Assembly: GCA_013397115.1 (NCBI GenBank)
Contig: VWZW01004674.1
Location: 774,251 to 838,250 of the forward strand
DNA: 64,000 bases
From: Edolisoma coerulescens
Lineage: Eukaryota; Chordata; Aves; Passeriformes; Campephagidae
Direction: 5' to 3'
The notes beneath the pieces were generated by a model that was not told the origin of the DNA, made no database searches, and was given only the letters and a program-made list of their open reading frames with translations. This document shows, one piece after another, positions 12,701 through 24,700 of this stretch (positions within the stretch are counted from its first letter, which is position 1; each line of letters opens with the position of its first letter). Both the position numbers and the translations under genes were made by a program.

Positions 12701-15700
12701 AATTTTTTAAAAATTAATTCACTATTTTTAAAAAATTAAGTAATTAGAACTTTTTTTCTTGCTGTTTAGGTGCCTCTGGAAAGGAAGAAGCGGTACATTG
12801 CTATTAGGAAGGAGGCCAGGGATGCAGGGAATAGCGGCCAGGGTATGGAAGTCATTTATGGGAGTGAAAAAAATGTTTTCTTACCTTTCATACAGTGTTT
12901 CTTGATATGTTCTTAATTGACTTCTACGGTAGCAGGAACAAATAAAAGCATTCAATGTATTCCATCTAACAATCAATTCCCACCCACCCTCAAGTTTTAG
13001 TGGGCAGTAAAGGCTTGTTTCTTGTAATTACCTTGATTAATGGACTGTTCTTCTTTCCTGTCTAGATGAACCCAAGTATTTAGCTTCTTCATCATACATG
13101 ATGGACAGCAGTTTGAGTGAGGAAATGAGTCAGTTTGATTTTTCTACTGGAGTCCAAGGTTTTTCTTATAGCTCCCAAGATGTTACAGCTAGCAGCACTC
13201 GTTTCAGGAGAAAGGTAATTTAGTGACTTGTGTGCTGTGAGAAAGAAAAGTTTTATGCTTTTGAGCAATTGCATACATTTATTGGGGTTGAGAAAGAGAA
13301 ATTTCTAGTCTTCTGTATTTGTGCTACCTGACTGAGAATGGGACCCTCCAGAAGATGAGGGAGGGTACTCGAGCTGTTTTCTGTCAGTCACTTTTCTTTG
13401 TTCCTCTCTCCACTGTCTACAGCTGGAGAAAAACAACGCCCTATTGGGTTTCTAGAGCTGAGTAGTGTGAGTGAAGTCCAGCCTGAGTTGTAAAAAGATG
13501 GCTTGTCACTGCACTTGGGCACATCATCTGATGGTTGTGTTTTGCTGTTGGGCATCTGGTTTCCTTATTTCCCTTTTCTTTTGGTCTGTGACAGAACTGG
13601 CTGTATCAATTGCATAGAATAAATAATCAAACAATTATTTTTGTTTTTCTGTTGTGGCACCTTGTATTTAACTGTTGCTCTGGGGAGATATTAAATGCTG
13701 TTCTTTCAAGACTTGGAGTTGTGTTCCTTCTGTAATCAGAAGATGTCTCACCAGCCGTAATGCTGGTGATACAGTAGATGTCTGCTCTGAAACAGGAGGC
13801 TTGTAAAAGTATCATAGACACTGAAGACACAATTTGTCAAAATAACTGGTAACATTGGTGAAGATAAACTGTTTCCATGTTTTGGAGCAAGGAGGTGTCT
13901 TAGCTGCAGGGAAGTTGAGCAAGATAGAAAGTACGCTTCTAGTTTGCCTAGTAATTTTGTGATTTCTAACTAAACAATTCTCTTTTGTGATTTACTCTGT
14001 GTAGCTAAAGAGAGCTGCTGCAGATGCTAGTCAGCGTGAAACAACACATCCATGAAAATAGAGCCTTTCTCTCTGTGGAAGGTGTTAATATATTCTTTGA
14101 GCTATGAAATGAAATTATTTCTGTGAGGTTCAGTTTGATTCCTCCTGCTTTCAGCATTTGCCACACCTGTCCTGGCAGGTAGTAAAGTCAGAGTGACATA
14201 AAGTTGGCATCTGTTGGCACAAAAAGTAAAGGATGTGCAGGTCTGGTGCGTGCATTTGGGAGGCATCTGTTTGAACAACACATTTGATGTATTCCCTGTT
14301 GCACACACTGAGTGTGTAGTCAAATCTAAGCACAGATAAGATCAGCATGACTCATGGCATGATTGGGCTCTGAAAGAAAATGCAGTGTTGTTATTAATCA
14401 TAGTAACGCTTTTTTTTTTGTTTTTAAGGAGCCCCCAGAATACAAGGTTTTAAACGATGAGATGGAACTGGAAATGGATGAATTCAACCAACATGAATGT
14501 ATGGCTTCTATGACCACTCTGATTAAACATATGCAGAGGAACCAGATCACACCCAAAGTGGAGGAGGCCAGTATTAACTAAAAAGTTGGCATTTTTCCGT
14601 TAATGCTACCAAGAAAGGAGAGTTGTGATCGAATCCCTTCATTTGTTAATTTTCTTGGCTATATTATAGTGAAACCTGTGTGATTTGAGCTTGGGGCTTT
14701 TGGGCTTGGTAAGCCTGTTTGGTCCAAGAAGTGATTTGATTTTTACTCATCTCTTCTAAATTTCAGGGGACAGTTCCAGTAGATCTTCCTCTATGGATGA
14801 AATTTCTTCATGGCAAATTAGGAAACCCATCAGTACCATTAAATATTCGCCTCTTCATAGCAAAACTTATTGTTAATACTGAGGATGTGAGTAATTTTTC
14901 TCCATAATATCAACGGTGTAATTCTTGCAGGGTAAAATATTTCATCAGCTGAGACTTTTGGGGCATTCAAATTGAGTAGTTTGCTGTGATAAAAGGGAGT
15001 GCATTTATGGCCCAAAATTCCAGATAGTGCAAGTATTTTGAATGTATTATTAATACTTTTTCTCCCATACTCTACTTCTCTAAGTAGAGGGTGTCCCCCC
15101 TGTGTGTCTTCTGGAAACCACAAGTAATGTATTCATTGATACTAGGCAAGAGGTGTGGCTGATTATACTTTCCACCTTGACAGGAGCAGATACAATGTTT
15201 TATTGATGATCACAGATGAGTCTTACACACTTTGAGCTAAATGGTGTTATTGTTAGGAAGATACTAAGATAGCGTAATGTGTCTTTGCTTGAGAAGAAAT
15301 GTTTTCTGACTCTCATTCTTGGGTAAAGCATTCTCAGCCTATTTCATACAATGATTTTAAAGTATAATTGTTCTGTCTGGAGTATTCCAAATCCAAAAAT
15401 GCTGAATTTCAGAAATATTTCAAGAAACTTTATACCCATTTAATGCTACTTTCATAGTAAAGCTGTCTGAAAGGGAAGGGTAGATGAATGGCATACTCTT
15501 TCAAATCCTTTACAGACAGATTTTCTATGTGAGAGCCATACTATCTCTGTGCCCTAGTGAAATAATTAGCTTTCTGTGGTTAGAAGTTTCTAAGCAAAAG
15601 TGAAAAATATAGTTATGGATACTTTTTATTTTAAAATTTTTATGGTGTTTGCCTCAGGGGTCAAGCAAAGTGTTAAAGAGGTTGGTTTAGCAGTCTTACC

Positions 15701-18700
15701 TGTAATGTTTATTGAACAGCAGGTTGCTGAATAGTTGGGTAATTTGTACTTTATCACTGATTCTCCACAGGTATTCCGGCCTTATGCAAAGCACTGGCTT
15801 GGTCCATTGCTGCAACTTGTTGTTTCTGGAAATAATGGAGGTGAAGGGATTCATTACATGGTAGTGGAAATAGTAGTTACAGTCCTTTCCTGGACAAGTG
15901 TAGCCACTCCCAAAGTAAGGAAATATGAAATTCATTTTTATTATTATTGTGACTGTTTGGTAAAGAATGACTGAGTTTGTTTTTATGCTCTTAAATAATT
16001 TTATACGTCAGTCCACTTTTAAATTTTACAGTTCTTTTACATATTAGCTTGAAACATAACTTGTTTACTTACTTGGTTTCATAAAACAATTTATGTCTTC
16101 TCGGAGTCACTATGTTTGTTTTTGCTCCTCATCTTTGTAGGGGAATATTAAGGATGAGATTTTAGCTAACAGATTGCTTGAATTCTTGATGAAGAATGCT
16201 TTCCACCCAAAAAGAGCTGTGTTCAGACATAATCTGGAAATCATAAAGACAGTTATAGAGTGCTGGAAGAACTGTCTCTCCATACCTTATAGGTAAACAT
16301 TTGAACAATTGCTTTCTTTTATCAGTATTTCAAAAATACAAGTGTAGGGTATCAAAGGACATGGGAAGGTAAATTCAGCTTGGTAAACTTCTTGTCCCTA
16401 GAGTGGACAGTAGAACTTCAGAACTAAACTCTCCAAAGATTGTAAATTAATTTGAAAAACAACAAGGAAAGAGATGGAAAAACATGTAAAGGATTATGAC
16501 AGCAGCAACAAAAGCAGGAGTAATCTCTGCAAAGATGTTTTTTATTTGAAGTTTTGGATATTTTCACTGAATATTGGTGCTCTCTTAGTAAGACTTCTGC
16601 TGTCTGCCATGCTCCAGAACTTGTCAAGCATTTGTGTGGGCTTACAATCTCTTTTTGGTTGTTTTGGGTTGGGTTTCTTTGCAAAGACTTCTTCATTGAA
16701 GCTAAATATTTGCTGCTTTCTGACAGTATCCCTTTGGTGGGTTGTACGTGTGCCTATATATCCCTGCACACACAGACAGTGAGTGATTCACGGTGTGTCT
16801 ATTTTGGGGTTTTCATGTGTATCATTGCTTTTGTGTTTTTATCCAACAGTTTAATATTTGAAAAGTTTTCTAGTGGAGACCCTGATACAAAGGACAATTC
16901 AGTGGGAATTCAGCTGCTGGGAATTGTTCTTGCTAACAATTTGCCACCCTTTGACCCAAAGTGTGAAATAGATCGTGTCAGGTGAGAAATGCAATTTTTT
17001 GTGAAAGATCTTGAAAAAATCTTAAGCCAAAGAGAGCAAGTTTAATTTGTCAGCACAAAGTATGGGAGCTTGGTCTTTGGAATCCTTTGTCCCGTCATCC
17101 CTTTGCTATCATCTGTCAGATGTAATACTTCTCTAGCTACAAATTGCAGACCACGTTTATTTTGGGAAATATCTAGAAGGATGTACACTTTTTTACAGTG
17201 GGCCCCATGGTCGCAGTTTTGTGGAAATTATTAGAGTCAGGAATTGCTAAAGCAGGGATTTGAGACACTGCAAGTGGAAAATCCATGTTGTGCTGTATTC
17301 AGCTCTTCAGAAAGCAGTCACTCTTACTCTAGGCAGCTCTGATGAATTTTTTGCTTCAGTTTAAATTTGTGTGCTGGAGTAGTGGCTTACAGCAGGTCTA
17401 TCTTTTGTGCTAGGTATTTTCAGGCTTTGGCCAGCAACATGGGCTTAATAAAGTATAGAGAAGTTTATGCAGCTGCAGCAGAAGTTTTGGGACTTGCTCT
17501 TCAATACATTGCTGAGAGAGAAAATGTAAGTGAACTGTATTTTGTTTGACCATTCCTATCTTAATTTTATATTCATCTTTTATATGACTATTCAATTCGG
17601 ATCCAAAAATTAATGTATTTAAAACTCAACAGTCTTTATCCAACAGATTAATTAAAGGTTTAAACTACTAACTCAACAGGAAAAGAATTTGAGGGCAGAC
17701 TAAGTGCAGAATTTTTGCCTTGCTCTTTTGGAGCTGACAGTGAGTGATCTCTTTCTGAGGCTTTGTTCAGCTTTTGCCAGCCAGCAACACTAGCACAGTG
17801 TGTTTTAAAGTTGGGGGGTTTTTAAGAGATAAAAAAAAGCAAGTTGGGAGGTTTGGAACTACCTTTTGAATAACTGTATCTGAATCCAGTTATTTTATAG
17901 GTAGTGGATAAGGTGAATGCAAAACTGCTACTCACCAAATCCTACAGTACCAGAACTAGGGGACTGTGCTTGATGATCACAGAAGTCAGTTTGAGACATA
18001 TGCTAGAAGTACTTTACACCACAGTTAGTGAACTTCTGGAATTTGATGCCAAAAGAGGTTCTAGTGGTAAGTAGACCAGCAGGTTCAAAGGGAAATTAGG
18101 CAAAATCATGCTCAAAAAAATATCATGGACAGGTTCTAAATACAACAGACCACAATGTGCACTCAAAGATCCCTAATCTAATGACAAATGCATGTTGGGT
18201 TGTGTAAGAGAAAAAGAGGACAAAATGCAGCCAGGACTATGTGCTCCCCCTAAATATAATTCTGTAACTGCAATTTGAGACAAAAATACCAAGTTGCTGG
18301 CTAAGTAAAGTATTAGCCTGACCTTGTAGTTTATACTTCCTTCTCTACTTATATCCTTAGTTCTTTTCCCACTTAATTGCATTCTGGTTGTTCTTTCACC
18401 ATTTGTAGAGCATATTTCATAAATCTTTGTAAGTCTTTCTCAGTCTTTCAAGTTCCATTATAAGCAGTATTTTGAATAAATGAGCAAAGATGGTGTAAAT
18501 TTTATCCTGAACAAGGCTTATTTCTTTGATGTTAATTGCAGGTTGCTGATTGGTTTTTACCTTTTCACTAAAAATGTCTACTTTTTTTAGATTCATTGAT
18601 GGGAAGTCTTTTATACTGAGTGAGAAGCTGCTTAATATTTATATAAACACACTAAGCAACTTGTGCTACAAAATTAAGGTGTTGGTTCCAAACCAGTCAA

Positions 18701-21700
18701 AGGAAGCTCAAAAATGTATTTTTCAAGCAGCAGTCATGTGTTTCAGCCAGGCAGGTCTGTACAGGACCCATGAAGCACCATAAATGTTAAGATGAGTTGG
18801 ATGGATCTTGCCCAGTGAAATGCACTAGAATCGAACAGTACAGCAGCAAAACAATGTGTCATTAAGGTGGTTATGAGTTTCATGGGTATCCTTGTCTAAC
18901 TGTCTTTCTCATTTTCAGATACTTGAAGATCCAGTTTATGATTGTGTCATAAAAAAATTAAAACATCATCAGAACACCCAACATGATAAGTTTATTCAGT
19001 GCTTGAATAAGGTTGTTAAGAATTTTCCACCTCTTGCTGACAGGTATGTCATGATTTATGTGGTATGTTGACTGTAAATCTAGAGGAATAATAGAGAATA
19101 ACTTGCTTTTCTTTGTGGGCGTCTGGCTGTATTAAGGTTTATGAATGCAGTATTCTTTTTGATACCCAAACTTCACGGTGTGATGAAAACCTATTGTCTT
19201 GAAGTAATAATGTGCCGGGCTGAAGAAATTCCTGATCTCCTCTTGCAGTTAAAGAGTAAAGACTTCATCCAGATCATGAATCATAGGTAAGTAGTCGAGT
19301 GGTTATGATGGATAGTTCAAGTTACTTGATAACACTTTGTGTGCTGCCCACAACATTTTTACATTCAGAAGCATTTATAATTCACCCTCACTTTTTGATC
19401 ATTGCTCCCCTAATTTGAGCTAGTGTAATCTGGGAGTTAAGATGGTTAGCTCGTTGTGAAAAACAGGCAAAAGCCCCTAAAGTAGCCTTAGGGCGAAACA
19501 CCAGTGGAATGTCAATTTCTGTAGTTTGTATTAGTTTACTTATATTCTTACTCTTAGGTTGAATCAAAATGTATTTACCTAAAGCCCCCTCTGCGAAACC
19601 AAATATTGCTGCTAAGATTTAAACTGATCTTCTGGTTCTGTGTGTAGCAGTGATGAGAAAAGCAATGTAACTGGGGTTTTTTTTCCTCCTTCTTTTAGGG
19701 ATGATGAAAGACAAAGGGTTTGTTTGGATATAGTGTACAAGATGCTGTCTAAATTAAAACCACTAGAACTTAAAGAACTTCTGCCTGGAGTAACAGGGTT
19801 CATTTCTCACCCTTCTGTAATATGTCGACAGCGCATGTATGATATCCTGATGTGGATTTATGATAATTACAGGTGTGTGTTCCCTGCAGATGTTGTCTTT
19901 CAGTGGTTTGTCACAGGCAGAGAGAAAGTGTTTGTAACAGTCTTCCAACTTCATGTCCCTCAGTGTGGGATTTTTCCAGATGTCAGAAGAATAGAGTCTG
20001 TGATTTGCCTAACTGGCTCTGGCCTTTGGTGACAATTTTATCACTTCCAGTAAGGGATAAATACTTGGACCAGAACTAGGATGTTGCATCACCACAGCAG
20101 GATGGCATAAGAGGTCTTAACTTTGATGCTCCCACTTTTTTTCTTGTTGCTGGAATTTGTAACTAGTGAAAATTATACATTAAAGAAATTTGCTTTTAGG
20201 TGGAAGATATATTAAAGCACATGGGCATGATCTGGATCCCTTCAATCTGGTAGTATAAGGATGGTCTTTCTGTTTGACCCCTTAGAATAGGGAGCAGGCA
20301 CATACTCAGTTTGACAAGTGGGTTGCTGTTGAATTATCTAACTTAGTTGGGTTTTATGTGCTTTTTCCCAAGATAACTCTTTGAATGGACAGTTATTGTG
20401 AAGGAGAAGTACAGGCAATATTTACTCCAGCATCACTTGTGAAAAGCATTCTCTGCCTGTTTTTTCAGATTCAACCATGCAAACTTCATAACAAATACCT
20501 AGTGTATTACTTAGCTTATTAGATTATTTATTTTATAAGTAGTGGATCTCCACAAGGCATTTTTGGCAAGGAAGACCTCATGTTATGTTGTCATGCCAAG
20601 TTGAGATTTTTATCAGAGGGTATATTCCTCCTTTTTGTCCCACCATCCTCATCCTCTTATTTTGCTATGGATTGTTTGAGAGAAGTCATTAAGAGATATT
20701 TTTCTCCTACCATCAGTGATCCAGAAAGTCAAACAGATGATGATTCTCAGGAGATACTCAAAGTGGCAAAAGAAATGCTGCTTCAAGGACTAATTGATGA
20801 GAATGCTGAACTGCAGTGAGTAAAGAGTGTTGTGATAACTGTCTGAAATAAAAACACCTACATTTCTCTTACTTTGTTTGTAGCAAAAGAGTCGATCCTT
20901 AGAGGTTTTTTAAGTATTTCAATATAAAAGAGTAACACGGAGATAATACCATTTCCTTTTCTTCCAGTTTATAAAATTGTGTCCCATGGTGTTACACCAG
21001 ATGTAAGTGGAGCATTTGAATGAACTTCTAAGCCGTGGGGAGGTTGTTTCACTATGTTAAACCTAATTCTGCATTAATGTTCTAGAGTTTTTGAACAAGG
21101 AGGACTCTGCTATACAAACACACAACAGTAGATTGAATTTTGGAGGATGTTGGATTTTCGAAATTTCTTTTGGTGAAGCAAAGGATAGAAGAGGAGATCT
21201 TGGTGCTTATCCATCCATAGTACTTCTCAAGAGGAAAAAACTTGACAGAAGTATTTTGTTCAGAATAAACCTTTAATATCATGCACAGAATATGGTAGAT
21301 GAATGAGGAATTTGGTGTAATTCAATGGAAGATTAATGACATGAAAGTATTAGTTGAAGGCTTTAAAAGCTTATTGTTCTGGAGCTTTTCTATTGGTGTG
21401 GTTTTGGGGCTTTTTTCCTTTTTAACTTGACATTTTGAGAAGTGTTTTTCTTTCTCTTTGCAAATAACCACAAATAACTTTGTTCTTTGCCTTTACAGAT
21501 TGATTGTTAGGAATTTTTGGAGTCACGAGACAAGGTTGCCCACAAATACTCTTGATCGCATGCTGTCATTGTTAAGTTCTTTGTATTCCACCAAGATTGA
21601 AACACAGTACTTGAGTCTAATCACCAATTTTCTGCTTGAAATGACTAGCAAGAGCCCAGATTATTCCAGAAAAATATTTGAGCATCCACTGTCTGAATGC

Positions 21701-24700
21701 AAATTTCAGGTGAATTGTAATGTATTGTCCTGTATGCAACTATGTGACAAATTCTATTCCTTAATGTAGTTACCACTTAGAAAAGAATAGCATCATGAAG
21801 GAGATTTTTCAAAGTGTTTTGTGCTCCATAGTTAACAGATGCAGCAGTTGTGAGTTATGCGCAGTATCAGAAATCTGCTGGTTTTGTGGGGGTAATAATT
21901 TTACTTTCTTTTCAAAAAAAAAAATTAATTAAAATAATTATACCAAGTATAGCTGATTTGTAGAGTACTGAAATACTAAAAAAGAGGGTAGTGGAGAGAA
22001 GCACCATCAACTGGAGAAATACTGTCAAGAAACAGGAATACTGGTGCAAGAGCTGTAAATCAGTCCTCAGCTGACCAGTCGACCAGTCTAAATTAGTGAG
22101 CTTTTTTTACTGAGCTGTGGAGAACTTCTATATATTTGTGGTTTGTTGGGGGTTTTTTTTATATATAGTCAAGTTCTGCCCCTATACCTGGGAGGGTGTT
22201 TTGATTTCTGGACTGTAATTTCTGCTGTCCTGCTCAATGAAGAAATGCAGAAAGCCTCCATCCTTATTGTTCTACTTAAAATCTTTCTTTGTTCGTAGGA
22301 CTTTGTAGTTGATTCCAGCTGGCGTTACCGAAGTACCGTGCTCACACCAATGTTTGTGGAGACTCAGGCTTCTCAGAGCATGCACAGGAATTTGTCACAG
22401 GAAAGATCCCTTTCTCCTTCTGGGTCAGTTGGTGGGCAAGTGAGGGCTACCCAAAGGCAGTATGAATTTACACCTACACAGCATGGCAGTAAGTCCAGAC
22501 CAGTGTCTTCTGAAATGTTCTTGTTTGCTATAGGAATGATGTCATTTCTGTTGCATGCGATTTTTTAATGTAAAAGTGTAAATATGTTTAGTATTTTGTT
22601 TTCAGGGGGTTTTTTGTGTGTGTTATGAGAAAAAACATCACATTTTTATTAGTCTCGTACGTATTTTATGTTCTACCTAATGTAAAAGAAGCACTGTCTT
22701 ACCTAACAGCTTAAAATCTGTTCTGCCTGTAAACATGAGGAAATTACATTTTTGGGAGAGAAAAAATACCTGCTTCATAGATGCTTTCACTTTATTTATC
22801 TATGAGTATGTTACACCTTTTTTTGCAACTTCTTTTTACAGGTGGTAAAAGTTCTTTTAATTGGCTAACTGGAAGTAGCATTGACACATTGGCAGAGTAT
22901 GCAGTTCCTTCATCCTCTGAATCCTTGTCTTCATCCATGCTGTTGGTTAGCAAACGGAGTGAAAAATTTAAACAAGGACCCTTTAAACCAGTGGGGCCGG
23001 ATTTTGGGAAAAAAAGGTTGGCTTTGCCTGGAGATGAAGTGGACAGCAAAACTAAAGGTCTGTAAGCCTTATTGTGCAATTTCTGTGTAATTAGTACACC
23101 TGTATAAACCATCCTTGTCAGTCAGCTGGCAGTCCATTATCTTTGAGACAGTCTAATTGAGGTTCACCTTGAGAGATTTTGTTTTCCAGGAGCGTGTGAT
23201 GATACATAACATGTGACAAGAAGCTAGGATTGTGCTAGGGATTGTAGAATTATATGTTGATAAAAAACCAGTCAGTGTGATCTCTGCATTCCTGCCTCTC
23301 CCTAAGATGTTCAGAGCATGAATGTCAGACAGTTCTGTCCCTTCTATTTTAAATGTAACCTTTAAAGAAGAGATCTCTTTAAACATATTTTCTAAACCAC
23401 TTCAGCTGTGCTGACATGGTCTCCAGCATTTTGCAATCTGTCATTAGAAGTCCTTGCTTTTTTCTGAGAATGCTCCTTCATCCACCCAGTCAATAAGTGA
23501 AAAATATCAGTACTGCTCTGAAGTGACTTAGGCACCTTCTCCCTGTTTAACCCTTGTCTACTTTGCCATTAAAATTTTGACCAAAAGGATGAGATTAGGA
23601 GTTCAAGCATAGAGCTATAAAGATCAACCTTTTCAGTACCTGAGAGGTATTTCAGGGCAGTTATGAATGCACTGTAGTTCACACAGAACTACAGAAACAG
23701 AGAGGTCAGTCTACCTTTCACTTAGTCCCTGGTCTTCTACCCAGGAAAATACCAGTTACAGTTTTTGTTTGCTCACTCTCCTTTTCTAGGAAATGGACTG
23801 AACTGACAGTCTGTTAAGTGGCCTTTCCCCATGACTGTCCTGAGCAGGAATTGATCCAGTGGCAGTTCTGTAATCGTAACTTAAAAAATACAGTGCAATA
23901 AATATTCTTACTACCCAATATTTGAATATGTTTTAGCACCTCTTTTGTGTAGGGAGTTATACTTTCTGGAACATAGTGCAAATGCCATTTTAAGCTTTGA
24001 GAGCTTAAAATAAATCTGGCATATGGGGCATATTTGTTCATGAGTTTTAGTGTTTTTCCCGGTACAATAGATTGATCTTTATACCTCATCCATGCACTTG
24101 AAGTCTCTATGTAAATGCTTATTACCTCTTCTCTTAATTTATCGTTGGCTATCTTGTTAAAAGGCCTTGCATTGAGTTGTTTGCTAGGAAATGTAGGAGA
24201 CTAGCTAGTAAGCTAGTAAATACAAAGATGATGTTTGTTTTTATATGATGCTTTTGCCTTAAATCTGACGTGTGCTTGGGAAAGGAAAAGCTGTGGACAT
24301 GATCATATGTTCCCTAGGTATAGAAGAACGAGCAGAAATTCTAAGACTGCGGAGACGTTTCTTGAAGGACCAAGACAAACTCAGTCTGATTTATGCCAGA
24401 AAAAGTCTGGCTGAACAAAAAAGAGAACAGGTTTGTCAATCCAAATGGGTTTAAAACTTTTAAGTCTCGATGTCATTTGCAGTCTTGTACTTCAACTCTT
24501 GTGGTAACTTTGTGAAGGTGTTAAGGTACTTGTTGCTACTTTAAGAGCTTTAGAAGGTTTGATTTGGAAATAATGCTATTTATGGCCTTAAAGCTAAATG
24601 ACGTTACTTAGCATGGGCAAGAAAAGAGCTGGATGATAACACTTCCAGTCTGCCACTTAAAGTGCATGAAGTGATTTTATGTGATGGAGTCCCTAACAGC

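Noticed and set aside
18550..18783. Open frame preceded by a T-rich tract and TTAG, resembling an extra exon
   Set aside because: Exons w21 and w22 join in phase and match the human sequence directly (REN-ILED), so an inserted exon here would disrupt the protein.
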